DNA of 64,000 nt from Halichondria panicea (lineage: Eukaryota > Porifera > Demospongiae > Suberitida > Halichondriidae): positions 4,955,205 through 5,019,204 of the forward strand of contig NC_087378.1 in assembly GCF_963675165.1 (NCBI RefSeq), given 5' to 3'. Position numbers and translations under genes: made by a program. Below, one piece after another: positions 32,867-45,300 of the stretch (its first letter is position 1; each line of letters opens with the position of its first letter). The notes beneath the pieces were generated by a model that had not been told where the DNA came from, did not search any database, and saw only the letters and a program-made list of their open reading frames with translations.

Positions 32867-35650
32867 TTTTTTTTTTCTTTAAAATTTTTTATGCAAAAAA
32901 GCATACAGGGTTTACAACAAATAGCGCTAGGCTAATAAAACGTTGTCTACCTGGGAACGAACAGACGAACAAGGCAGTAAAAAAAAGAAAAAAGAAAAAA
33001 GAATGGTATATATAGGTTTGTTCAGAGCATTCATGCAGTAACTACGGAGTGCAGGTATACAAACGGTGCAGGTGGTTTTTAAAAATGAGCGGGTTCTGTG
33101 CCGAGACAATTTCATCAGGCAAGGCATTCCAGTGTTTGATGACATCTATGAAATATGAAAATTTGTGTGCATCTGTTGGTACAAACGGGGTGAAGAGTTG
33201 GACTGAGTTTGAACTTCTTGGAGATGGTTGTGGGTGGGGAGTGAAGGCTGTTGGAGGGATGCATGATTCTTTTCTTAGGATTTTAAAGCAAAGCTTCAAC
33301 TTTTGCATGCGTCTTCGGATAGACAGTGGCTTTAGGTCCAGGGAGGAGCACAGAAACGGGTAGCTTGATGACCAGTCTTGAGTTATAATTCTTCCCGCAA
33401 ATTTCTGAACGTTTTCCAGTAATTTTGTGGATTTGAGTTGGTGGGGGTCCCAAACTGCCCCGCAGTAGTCTAGCTTCGGGAGTACAGTGGTTTTATATAT
33501 CTTGTGGCGAAGGAGTTTTGGGGCGTCACGAAAGTTCCTATGTATTCTACCTAGCAGTTGTTTGGAAGACTTGGAGATGTTCTCAATGTGAGCAGACCAC
33601 GATAAATTTGGTGTTAGGGTGACTCCAAGGTATTTAACTTCACTTGATGGGTTGATAGTCTGACCATTTAAGGAGATGGTGAGCCTTGGGCCGTTTTTTG
33701 ATCGAGAGATTGGGAGGTACTGGGTTTTCTGATGGTTAGGGGTGAGACCGTGTCTTTGTATCCAGTTTGTAACTTGGAGAAGGTCTCCCTGAAAATCCTC
33801 CAGCTCGGCGTTTGTGTTGATCGGTTTAAAGAGTAAGATGTCGTCGGCATAAAGCATGAGGTGGCAGTCTCTCGAAAGCGAGAGTTTTGAAATGTAGTTC
33901 ATGAATATGTTGAACATGAGGGGTCCCAGAATGGACCCTTGAGGGACGCCTGAGGTCACAGGCACAGCGGATGATGATTTACCGTCAAGGACTACTTGTT
34001 GGGATCTCAAGGTGAGATAGTCCCTGAACCAATTCAGTAGTGGTCCCTAGATTCCAAAGGAGTGGAGTGCTTTTATGAGTTGGTTGTGCGGTACCGAGTC
34101 GAAAGCTTTCCTGACATCAAGAAATACCGCAGCAATTTGAGAGTGTTTTGCAAGCATGGAGTGCCAGGTGTTAGTGACTTTTAGGAGAGCTTCTTGAGTG
34201 GATGACCTGGGACGGAATCTAAACTGGATGTTTGAGAGCAAGCTGTGCTTGGTTATGAACTTGGAGACATGGACATGAATTAGTCTTTCTAAGATTTTCG
34301 AGGGAAGGGACAGGAGAGATATAGGTCTGTAGTTTGAGCATTTGTCCATGTCTTTAGATTTGGGGATGGGGTTGATGTTCGATACTTTCCAGGCATGAGG
34401 GACTTTTTGATGAGTGAGTGACAACTGGAAGATTTTGGTGAGGTCACGAGAAATGGATGATGCAGTGCCTCTAAGCATGTGACCAGAGATTCCATCTGGG
34501 CCAGTTGCAGTGTTGGTTTTTTGCTGAGACAGGATTCTTCAGGAGTAATGACAGTTAGTGTAGGATGACCAGGTGATGTTTTGATGGGGGATTTGGTTGA
34601 TGTGGCAGTTGTGAAACAGGAAGCGAAAAAGCTGTTTAAAAGATTTGCTTTGCCTAGAGAGGTGGATTCCGAATCAGTGCCAAAAGTGAGATCAACTGGG
34701 ATTCGACTTCTTTTTGGAGAGAGTTTGTGAAACGACTTCCAAAAGTCCTGGGGGGATTTTAGCTTGGATGTAAGAGAGTCTAGGAAGCGGGAGCGAGCAG
34801 CTTTGAGTGCTGCAGTGGTGTGGTTTCGGATGATTTTGTACTTGGACCAAGCTTTGTCGGTTGCAAGGTGACTGGCTTTCTTGAAGGTTTGGTGTTTCTT
34901 ACGAATGAGCTTTAGCACTTCAGATGTGAGGTAGGGGAGGTTGTTTGTACGCTTCACAAGTCTTGAGGGGATGGAGTCCGACATAACAGACATAAAATGT
35001 GTATGCCAGTCATTTCAGGCCGAGTCGATTGGTGAAGATTCATCTAGAGAAAAGTTGGTTAGACTGCCATTTGCTGAATTGAAGTCAGCTTTTTGGTAAA
35101 GCCACATTTTTCTTTTAGGGGTTTTAGCAGGGGGGGGGGCGGGCTACATTACTGAGAGTTAGCAGGATGCATGAGTGGTCAGATGAGGAGAGGGGTGACA
35201 GAATTGAGTAGGAGTGTGATAGACAGTTTGAGAGGTAAACGTGATCAATTGTGGATGAGGTTGATTTTGAAGACCTGGTAGGGTGGGAAACCACTTGGGA
35301 CATAATTATCGTGTTTAGCTTGAATTGATGATAAGGACCCGTTTGTCCTGTTTTGAGACACATCGATGTTGAAATCCCCAAGAAGAATTAATGAGTGATT
35401 TTGTTTTAGTTGGGGGGAGGACATCCAGAGTATCTTCTAGGTTGTGGAGGATAGAGGTGTTTGCTGATGGTGGTCTGTAGAAAAGTGCAAGGGATAGCTT
35501 GCGAGAGTTCAGAGTAAGCTCTAGGATGAGTAGTTCAATCTGGGGGTGGACGGAGAGGACCTTGAAGGGAGTGGAGTCATGGATAAAAATTGCAATACCT
35601 CCGCCATGGTGACTTCTATCTCTGCGAACGAGGGAGAAAGAGGGAATGCC
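32867..35650 (-). pseudogene. Non-LTR retrotransposon (LINE), 5'-truncated and broken
   Basis: On the minus strand: an endonuclease fragment (35659-35124: RRDRSHHGGGIAIFI, LLILELTL, ILLGDFN-like region), then reverse transcriptase with FLDVRKAFDSVPH, SGVPQGSILGPLMFNIF and the active-site LYADD, followed by KYLGVTL and a long C-terminal domain ending LHRLYTCTP near 33042. The 3' tail is a poly-A run (poly-T at 32867 on the plus strand). A TAG at about 34047 and frameshifts near 34480 and 35000-35120 inactivate it. The style fits the CR1/L2/Jockey group, but the clade is not certain. Confidence 0.9.
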
Positions 35651-35686
35651 AACTACCAACTGCCAACTACCAACTTAGCACTCAGG

Positions 35687-36406
35687 TACGGTGGCCTTGA
35701 GTGCTACTCCAGTTGGTAGTTGGCAGTTGGTAGTTGGCAGTTGGCAGTTGGCAGTTGGTAGTTGGCAGTTGGGAGTTGGCAGTTGGCAGTTGGTAGTTTG
35801 CAGTTGGGAGTTGGCAGTTGGTAGTTGGCAGTTGACAGTTGGTAGTTGGTAGTTGGTAGTTCGCAGTTGGGAGTTGGCAGTTGGTAGTTCGTGACCTTTA
35901 AACTTTGCAGTTAGCAAATGTAGATTTTTGCACTGCCTCTAATCTTTAGCCATAACTTTAAATATAGCCTCAATAGAATCTAAAAGTGCCAGGCAAAACC
36001 TGTTTCTATAATTCCCCCCTCCCTGCTGGGATCTGGGAATATAGGTACATGAGGATTAGACTTGAAATGATCTCCCTACCTAGATGTGTACATATAAGAT
36101 TAATATTGCCATTGCCGTCTTAGGCCAGCTAGATATCGGTGCCAGTATATCATAACTTAAAAGCAGGCTAATTATTGTTGCAAAGTTTAAAGGTTACGAA
36201 CTGCCAACTCCCAACTTCCAACTGCCAACTGCCAACTCCCAACTACCAACTCCCAACTCCCAACTGCCAACTACCAACTACCAACTACCAACTGCCAACT
36301 GCCAACTACGTGTTTGAACTATCAAGTAGCAACTGCGAACTACCAACTACGCGTTTGAACTATCAAGTATGAACTACCAACTAGAGTAGCACTCAGGGCC
36401 ACCGTA
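35687..36406. mobile_element. TACGGTGGCC-type element, copy 2 (720 bp)
   Basis: Both ends present: TACGGTGGCCTTGAGTGCTA and GTAGCACTCAGGGCCACCGTA. Arrays of GTTGGTAGTTGGCA-like repeats lie inside each end in inverted orientation, so the whole element is a large foldback. The centre carries CCTTTAAACTTTGC ... GCAAAGTTTAAAGG. No ORF other than repeat translation. Confidence 0.85.
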
Positions 36407-36589
36407 CGATTTCCAGCCTCTTTGCAAGTCTCGATTTCCAGCCTCTTTGCAAGAGTCTGGTGAACTTCACTATCACCACTCGCGTCAGGCCCTAAGTGCC
36501 GCGGTTAGATAACCTAGTAGTGATAATTGGGTGTTAACCAAATAGTGTAGTGTAGAGCAATTGGAATCCATTATTTAAAGCCAGAGCAA

Positions 36590-37825
36590 ATGAAAGCAAT
36601 GTATTCGATCATTGGAGGAAAGGACACATTTGTGTCACTGCCAACCGGCTATGGAAAGTCAGTAATCTTTGCTGCATTACCTATGGCCTTTGACCAATTG
36701 AAAGGTGAACTAAAATTGCTGTATGAGTGTACCTATATATACGCCTTTTTCTGTTTTGCAGGAACATCTGGAAGCATTGTACTTTGTATTAGTCCCCTGA
36801 TGATGGATCAACAAAAAAAGTATGCAGCTGGAGGATTGACAGTGGAATACGTTGGAGAAGCTCAGACAGACCATAGTGCTATTAACAGAGTACGAAAGGA
36901 GAAGCTCAGTTGGTGTTCATCTCCCCAGAGAGCATATTAGCGAAGGGTATTTTTCGAAATATGCTTCTGTCACCACCGTATATAAAGAATCTCGTTGCAG
37001 TAGTAGTTGATGAAGCCCACTGTGTTAAAACCTGGGGAGATGATTTTCTAGTCGCTTTTTCGGATATTGGAGATTTAAGGAGCCTCATTCCAGACAATGT
37101 CGGTGTTCACGCACAACAGAAACATTTTACATTGTCAGTAGAAGGTTATGTATGGACGATCCTACTTTAATTGCCTCCCCTCCTTTCCGAGACAATATTT
37201 CTTATGAGGTTCACTCTAAGATTGACGTTGAAGAAAGCCTTGGTGACAAAATTGCTGATGAAATTCGAGGAAAACGGAAGTCATACCCTAAAACAGTGAT
37301 TTACGTACGAAGTTATGCCGATTGCTCATCTTTATATATGGTGATTAAGTGCAGTCTCGGATCCTATATAACTGATCCACCTGGATGCAGTCCCAATGTT
37401 AAAGGTCATCGACTAGTTGACATGTTTACTAGATGCTTTCTGTTAGCAAAAAAGAAGATGTGTTGAATTCTTTCACCTCAGTTGACAACACATTACGTTT
37501 AGTGATTGCCACAACAGCTTTCGGATTGGGTATTGACTGCCCAGACATACGAACCATTATTCATTGGGGTATGCCTTCATCAGTTGAGGAGTATGTACAA
37601 GAAACTGGGCGTAGTGGCAGGGATGGACAACCCTCACAAGCAATACTATTTGCAGGAAAAGGAGGAAGATATGCTAGTAAGAAAATGAAAGACTATGTTT
37701 TAAACAGTAGCATGTGTAGACGTCGTTTACTTTTTAAAGATTTTTTATATTACAAAGAAGACAGTATTAACGTAGAAGGTAGTAGTTGTTGTGACATTTG
37801 TGGCTTTATTGCAACGAACTCATGA
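36590..37825 (+). pseudogene. RecQ-like DNA helicase (transposon-borne, broken)
   Basis: Motif I is LPTGYGKSVIFAALP and motif II VVVDEAHCVKTWGDDF. Motifs V/VI are ATTAFGLGIDCPDIRTI and YVQETGRSGRDGQPSQA. A cysteine-rich zinc-binding end (CRRRLLFKDF...CCDIC) is the RecQ-Ct signature. A GT-AG intron is likely at about 36703-36762. Breaks: one-base shifts near 36895 and 37430, and a garbled stretch at 37100-37150 where motif III is expected. The gene converges on the DUF6589 gene with a 45-bp gap. It differs from the remnant at 5870-6809, so two helicase-bearing lineages are present. Confidence 0.85.
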
Positions 37826-37870
37826 TTACATTACACACAACATGCAAAGTATTATTCTAGACTAGCTTCT

Positions 37871-40475
37871 TTAAGGTTGTGTTAATTTTTTTATAAGTTC
37901 ATTTCTGGAGTTCAGTTTGAAAATACTTTTCTTGAATTTATAACTGGGATGGTTTCGGCCAGGAACATTGCTAAACACTTTGTTTTTGATCAGTGTATCA
38001 AAAATTAGCTTAAAATCTTTTTCAAAAGATGGATAGGGATGCCTATCACTTCGTATTTCATTGGTAGTCTCTTTCTCAAATGCTTCGCACACAGTTTGTA
38101 TCGGCTGTAGTGTTTTCCCAGCTCTCTGTATTTTATCTGGTGACACATTGGAGCCCATGCCACGAACAACTGTCTTCAATCTTCGATTGAGATGCTCCAT
38201 GTATAAATCACATGGTATGTTAGCACCTTTGTAACCTCTTGTGTTAACACACCTGCTCCACAGCAACTGCATCTTTTGCCTCTCAGAAAATACATAATGA
38301 TACTGAAAAAGAATATTCACTGCTTCTTTGGCATAATTCCTATGCGCTGATGATTTGAAAGGCACCAAAAGCAGCTTCCAGTATCTTAATATGCGGTCTC
38401 CATCTGCCTCCCTTACAGCATCGTGAAACCCATACCAAAGAAGACCCAACGAGAGAAGCTCTGTGGCGTATAGGTGCACCTTATCATTAGAATCGGGTGT
38501 TGTTTGACCAATCTGAGAAACATCTTGAAAATGCACAAACGTATCGATCATCTCCTTGGTTAACGTGGCCAAATTGTGAGCTTTCTTTTGCATTAAATGA
38601 TGTGCAGCTGCTGTGACATGGCAATGTACAAGGAGGAGCATAAAGTCTTCGGCTGCATTCATGTTCTTCTCCGGGTCAGCTGGTACAACATTCCTGCATA
38701 TTAGATTTCGAAGCTGATACATGGTGCCTACTTCCCGGGTAGACTCTTTACTATAGTGACGCCCCCAGACAAGCTGTGGCAACAAACATAAAAAGTTTAT
38801 TGCAACATTCGAGGGTATAATTATTGCATGCATGCATGCATGCACATATAATTATTGTACTTTGCTGTACCCTCAAGAAGGTCATCCTAGTGTGCCAGTC
38901 CTCCACCACAGGGATGATGCCCTCAAGCCAATCTCCAGGGCTTTCCTCGGTGTCCCTCAGAGTCTGTGTTCCACGAATTCTGGCTACCGTTAATTGATCT
39001 CCTCCAAAAAGCACTTCCCATAGCCTTGTATCGTCGAACGTGATAGTGGTTCCGTTCCCAAGAGTAAATTTGCCTTCACAAGACAAAGTAGGGACCAGCT
39101 CCATGTAGTGCTTCAAAATTGGCTCATCTCCTCCAGCTTATTCTCATTAAGAAGCAATACACTAAGCGGAACCTAATTAAAAAGTTAAGAGAGGCAAAGT
39201 GTTAGTATATGCATGCATGAGTAAATGTATACTAGTGCACTTTCTTTGTGTACGTTTCATACCGTTTTCGATGAAGATGCCATTTCCTCCGAGTATTTAC
39301 TGGGGATGTGTTTCATGACATTTTTCTTCTCACTGTCAAATACATCTCCCATGTGCTCAACTAGTATTCTGCATTATAATACAAATAACCTAATGGAACG
39401 CAATAATTATTTGCTGATACTTTACCGTGAAATTAGTATCTCCAACTCCGTTTTGTAAGCTGAGACGTCATCACTGGAGGCTAGTAGCTCTGATGCCTGT
39501 GGTTCAACTCGAGATGGTTTCTCTTCTGAAAACCTGCACATATCTATTCTATCACGAACAGCAAAACCATGAAAATAGTGCCCTTCATGGCCTCTCATAT
39601 CTGCTCTTTGATACCGTGGCTTCACCCTCTTATCGAGGTTGTCCCCAACAAATTTAAATCCAGTCCAGGTGAAAGTGGAACTTGATGTTGGCTGGGACTG
39701 GTCACTTGGATTCTGAAGAAGTCAGTTTTAGATGGGTCTACAGTATTTATTCTAACCTACCTGAGGATCATCAACGATTAAACTGGTCTCCAGATCATCT
39801 GCTACGTTCTCATCCACCTCATTATCCTCAACAGATGTAATCGGACTAAAATCTGGATGACTATAGTCATCAGATGAGAAGCTTGCGTTAAGCTCGCTCA
39901 GAGGTACATCCTGTTCTGTCAGGGAGTAGTTCGCATCAGTAGCGGTTTGTGATGGTAGTGTCAGCGATCGATACTGTGATATGAGTATTCTATATACGCT
40001 AAAATTACTAAAATTAATGATACAAATTTTACCGATACATCCGCAGTGGGTTTGGGGATTCTCTCAATCAACTTGTCCCGCCACTCTTGTACTTCAACGT
40101 CATAGTCTTGAGAAATACCTCTCACAATGTTCAGCGATCCTTTGTGGGAGAGGCATAAGTTCAGTGGCTGCAGATTGCTGAACACCTTGGAATTAAACAA
40201 TATGTGTTAATATTATTGAGTTATGATAACAATTAATTAATACCTGCTTGTGAGTTCCATGTCCATACAACATGACGGAAACAACCCTCTGGACTAACGA
40301 TAGGTGTTGATGCCTGCACTTCAACAATTGGGATGCAATAGTGCAAATAAGGGGTATACGGTTTTCTGGGTTTGGTATCAGCAGCGAAAGCAGTGACATG
40401 AGAGTTGGAACCATCTTATAAAGCTCCAATCTCACTGTCTCCCAGCTGAATCGTTTCACTGCTTCATTGTTGTCC
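37871..40475 (-). pseudogene. DUF6589-family protein, seven exons, one frameshift
   Basis: Exons by splice sites: 40244-40475, 40033-40185, 39761-39973, 39426-39712, 39263-39371, 38872-39172 and 37871-38773 (stop). Diagnostic blocks: VLFGGDQLTVARIRGTQTLR, IIPVVEDWHTRMTFLR, LLLVHCHVTAAAHHLM and IPCDLYMEHLNRRLKTVVR, all typical of DUF6589 proteins. The acidic region at 39761-39973 looks disordered. A one-base deletion near 39118 (EEMSQF | LKHYMEL) breaks the frame unless it is a sequence error; the rest is open. The 5' end is not resolved; an upstream exon is expected above 40500. Function unknown. Pairing with the helicase suggests a mobile-element protein. Confidence 0.75.
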
Positions 40476-40599
40476 CTTAAAATTGAATCATGTTTATTTG
40501 TACCTATCTTCTTCATCTCATTTTTGATTGATAATTAAGTCCACGAAAAGTGTTCGTTAATAAGAATTACCTGCTATCATGAAAATATTTAAAGGCGTG

Positions 40600-41378
40600 G
40601 CTTCCGGTAAGCAGTCATTCCGCGAACATTGTGCAACAAAATGGCTTTTAGAGGCCAATCCACGAAATATAAGTACCTCGAAAATTTCGCGCTATACGGT
40701 ACGTGGATTTTTGGTTGTGTAGTACACGATAGTACACGAATATAAATGTCACGAAAGTGAACGAAAATATCCATTCGTCAGAATCTGACGAACGACTGAC
40801 GCATGCGCAGACAACTAATACCAGGCCTAGTTGTTGCCTAACAGTTATAAAAGCGAAAACTCGGCCTGGGATCAAGGCTATTATCCGGCCTTTTTCCCCA
40901 GTGGGAAGTGCAGCCTGGGATCGAGGCTATATAGCCTGCCGGATAAAATCGAGGTTCTACTGTAATAGTTTAATCAACCATGCACCACGTGGGTGACCAT
41001 AGTACAAAAGGTTCATTGATTAATTACAAAGAGTTTTACTAACAAATTTACTATTGAATCCACCCACGCGCAAACAGTGTTTACCAGGCCTAGTCAGGCG
41101 CCGCCGCCCTCTACCGTTGCCCAGAAGGAGGTCGGGAATCAAGCCTATCGTTCTGTTGTTGGAAATTCAACAATTCCACCAGCTCCAATCAGATTGCAGT
41201 ATCTCAAGGGAATGATCACACCCACTCAACTGTACCACGTGTGAATTTTGCACACGTTGGATTGACTGAGAGGCGAGGCCAACACCCACTTTAATAAATG
41301 ATATTCATCGCTATTGGTTAGCACCCACATAGAATGAATGATATTCATGATACTATTGCGTAACAGGCCAGAACAAAC
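40600..41378. other. Repeat fragments between the DUF6589 gene and a MULE copy
   Basis: An end of the CGCTATACGGTA MITE family lies at about 40670-40702, and a pogo-like end (GATAAAATCGAGGTTCTACTG) at 40943-40963. The segment AGCGAAAACTCGGCCTGGGA (40852) also occurs at 32455. No gene seen. Confidence 0.6.
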
Positions 41379-42118
41379 TAGCCTCCTTCGCAGCCTCTCC
41401 TTTTTCTGTTCTTTATCACAGAAGAGAAAATTGGAGGAACAAAGAAAGAAAGAAGGAAGCAACTAAGAAAAAGGAGAGCCTGCCTTGCTAAGTCGCGTGA
41501 TCCCCTACTGACGTAGACAAATTTTAACGAGCGTGGGTGAGAGAAAACCTCAATAACTGTCCTCCCACACAGTACTTGGAGCGCATTTACCAGGAACATA
41601 ATCTGTTATGAACAGTACAGTACAGTGCAGTAGAGTCAGCCTTCGTGAGACCTTTAGTCAGTAGAGGAAGTATGAAAGACTAGAGTAGAGTAGACTATAC
41701 TGCTGTAATAATTATATCTACTAATCAAGTGGGTCTGTTCTGAACTCAGGAAAAAAACTGAGCTAAATTTAGATATTTAGTCTCTTTAGTCTTTACTAGG
41801 TAAAGCCCTCGTCTACGATGTCTCCACGCTTGATTCTGGATTACTATCTACGATGCTAACAGCTTTTATTTAGAGTTTGCAATGCGTAGGCATGCTGTAG
41901 CTTTTTGCTCTGTCAGGCTCCGCCCAGCTAGTGATTGCCCACGTTCATTTTCACTCGTCTACCACTCGTCTACCGTCATGGGACTTAGCAAGGCAGGCTC
42001 TCCTTTTTCTTAGTCTCTTCCTTCTTTCTTTCTTTGTTCCTCCAATTAGTCCCGTATTTTATCTTATTGAACTATGACAAAGAACAGAAAAAGGAGAGGC
42101 TGCACGTGAAGGAGGCTA
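41379..42118. mobile_element. MULE-like element, TAGCCTC family copy 3 (740 bp)
   Basis: Ends TAGCCTCCTTCGCAGCC and GTGAAGGAGGCTA with perfect 9-bp flanks AGAACAAAC (41370-41378, 42119-42127). The best intact copy in the window: each half is a partial inverted copy of the other (GAAAAAGGAGAGCCTGCCTT / AAGGCAGGCTCTCCTTTTTC). No transposase. It ends about 200 bp upstream of the STUB1 start. Confidence 0.92.
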
Positions 42119-42317
42119 AGAACAAACTGTGATTGTGATAGGCTTGATTCCCAGGAGGGCGGCGGCGCTCGACTATACCAGGTTGGGATCGAGGCTAAGC
42201 AAAAGGTCAACCTATGTTGTACCTCCTCTGACTAGTATTAGTACGTTGCGTTCCTGTTTATTTTTGTTTAGTGGGGCCTACATCCGTGCTGTAATTAGAA
42301 GAAAGACGGTACATGAA

Positions 42318-45300
42318 ATGGATTCCAGAGATTGTGCAAAGAAATATTTTCAGGAGGGGTGCTACAGCCAAGCTTTGGAAATATATACTGAAAATGTGGT
42401 AAGCTGTCTTATTAGATAGAATTTCAAAATTTCCAGCTCCAACCTACTGTACTTATTCGATTTACATGTAAGGCGACACTTTTACGAAGCCAGAGGTCGT
42501 TTCTTTTGGAGGTTGTTGAAAAATGTGTTGAAGTTCTGGTAGCGAGTCCAAACAAAAAATCTAACTTTAATTTTCTAAGCTACAGTGTATGTAATATATG
42601 ACCATCAGAAAGAGCTCACTTTTCAGCTACAAAATGATATGCAACACTTGTGTTTACCTTTAAATTTGACTTCAGGATATCATGCTAAAACACGGAGGTA
42701 GTGTCCCCATTTTTTTTTATGGGAGGTGTGGGCACATTCTAATCATGGATTAAAATTACCATTTATCATATCTTTTAACCTAGAGCATCTACAAACATGC
42801 TGCAAAAACTAAAATGAAGCTAAATGTACGTACTATAAGTACATCATAGTTTGAACTTGACATCAATGAAAGATAAAATGTACTTATATTACATGTATAG
42901 CTAGTAAAAAGAGCATACTTTTGTCTAGCTAGTGATGATACAAAAATGACTTCTAAGTCTCCTTTTGGATGTAAATCGAACTGGCATACTGCCCGTAGAC
43001 GAACAATCTCAAGAATCAGTCAATTCGAAATGCAGCCATTCTTCACTTGAGGTAGTGGTCAGTAGTTGGTAAGTTTGAAGTGTTTACCGAACTTTCCAGA
43101 CCTACATTGTATAATACAATAAGTTCACAGTTACATGTATACTATACTATACATTGTAGTATACATGTATGCTATAGTCTATAGCATAGTTTCAAAACCA
43201 AAGAATACTTTTCTTCTGTTCTAGATCTAGTGTTGTTCAGGCACTGCAAATATCACTAACTAGATTCAAAATCAGCACAAAGCTAGTAGGCTTGTATTTA
43301 ATGGTGTATAGACAAGTAGCTTCAAAAATACATGCATTACATACAAACTATCACCTGTGTTGGTAATAAAAAGGAAGCGCTATGTAGCAGTAAGACAAGA
43401 AACACAATTTCACAACACTCGCAATTATCAAAAGGTATATACGTACCATGCTCAGAGTTGTTAGCTTTATACCCCCAAAAGAGATTTTTCTGTACTGATC
43501 ACAAAATGTTTAACCAAAAGCAACAACAACAATTAAATTCAAAGAAATTGATTTGCATACAGCCAATTTTTACCTCATTTAGCAGGTAGAGTAACTCATA
43601 AGCTTTAGATTGATATATAGAACAGCGAAATTTGTCCAGTTTAAGCCAAAGAAACTTTCACTTTAAACAGTACAGTAGTTTGTGCCACACCTACACTGTA
43701 CTTTTGAATGAAAAAGTGGTGACGTAATTTAATGACCTTTGGACTCGCTAGTTCTGGTGTCGCATGTTTAGAGGGCGCATCTAATTGGAGGTTACTCTAC
43801 TATCCTCGATTATAAGCGGCTTAAATTACATTGTTTCTTGCGGCCTGGAATCAAGGCTATGGTTTGACCTCTATTTAGGACGCGACATAAAAAAACAATT
43901 GTCAACGCAGCAGTCGCTACTTTTAGAGGTCAGAAAATTGGAAAAGATCGAGGGTGTCGCATATTTGGAGGGTCTCTTTAAATCGAATAAGTATACTGTA
44001 TTTATTTGATTAAACGCCGGACGTTTATTTCCTAGCAACATCTGTAGAGGGGGCGTTTAAATGAGATAGGCGCTTATTCGAAACGGGCGTTTATTGTTTT
44101 GTCTACTTCAAACTCTTGCTCATCAGCAGTTATTAATTATGCTCTTTTTGGCTGCTGCCATATAGCTCTCAGCTTCAATCTTAAGTCGTAGGAGTGGTGT
44201 TTCTCCCTCTGTGTCCTCTCTGCCATCATAAATAGTATCTATGCTGCCATTGTTTCAGCTGGTTCCACGTGCTAATTCAGCTCCACCCACATTGCCACAC
44301 CCCATACATGAGCAATTATTTAAGAGGGGCGTTTGTTGACAAAGACAGCTTTTACCATGGGCGTTTAAACGAGATGGGAATTTAATCAAGTAAATACGGT
44401 ATATGGTATCGTACTTATCCAATTTAAAGGCAACACTTTTAAATAATCATTACAAAGCCAGAGGTGAAAAATTAACGTTGAAGTCCTGGTGTCGCATATT
44501 GGAGGTCATCGAGGTTACTCTACTAGGCTAAGCCTCGATTACAGGCTGCTTAAATTACGTTGTTTCTAGCTGCCTGGAATCGTATTTAGGACGGTTGTTG
44601 AAGTTGAACCTACACAAATGCTGTTATAACATTCTCTAAAAAGCGTCACCCTACTTCACCTAATGTACCCCTTGTTGTTGGCGACTCTCATGCCCTTGAA
44701 AGGGATAACTTTCGCTACCTGGGATCTCATCTGATCTCACATGGTCCTACCACACAAATATAATAGTCGCAAGTTAGTAGGATTACTCATAGATAGAGTA
44801 GAGAGGGATTGGAAACGGAAGTGATTCACGTGATGTTTTACAATGAAGTGTACGTAGTGGCTCTGGGACCATCCGTGTATCTCTTCATAACTCCCGCAAA
44901 AGCCCGGGAAACTTATTGTGTCCAATGCATACATCTCAGAGCTACCCCCATTACTGAATCACATGCCCCCTGCATGGTGTAGGTATCAATTGGAAACGAA
45001 GAAAATATAATCTCGATTGTCGTGAAGTAGCTAGAGGTACACAGAGCGCTTTTTCATGCTTGTGTTCCTATAGTACCTTTGATATAGCTAAGGCTGTGTA
45101 ACTAAATAGTGTCCTGTGTCCCGAATGGCCTCAAGTATTAGAGAAAGTTGGTGTTTAGCAGCAGAACTGCTCGTGGACTCTTACAGAGAGCAAAACAATT
45201 CTCATGAATTATTCATGTTTAGCCCTCGTGTTAAAAAGTAAGCCTCGATTAAAACCGCAGAGATACACGGATGGTATTTCGAGGGTACTTCCGTTTCTAA

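Larger units (their letters stand above)
31971..35686. mobile_element. TACGGTGGCC-type element, copy 1, with LINE and MITE inserts
   Basis: Starts TACGGTGGCCCTGAGCGCTA then a (GTTGGTAGTTGGCA)-like array. The far end is cut at AGCACTCAGG, where copy 2 begins. The interior matches copy 2 in reverse complement. Inserts: a small palindromic segment (about 32390-32480), a MITE (32609-32815) and a LINE (32867-35650). Confidence 0.75.

Noticed and set aside
35675..36372. ORFs of repeated QLPTANSQLPTTNC-type units on both strands
   Set aside because: Direct translation of the GTTGGTAGTTGGCA arrays; open only because the repeat lacks stops.
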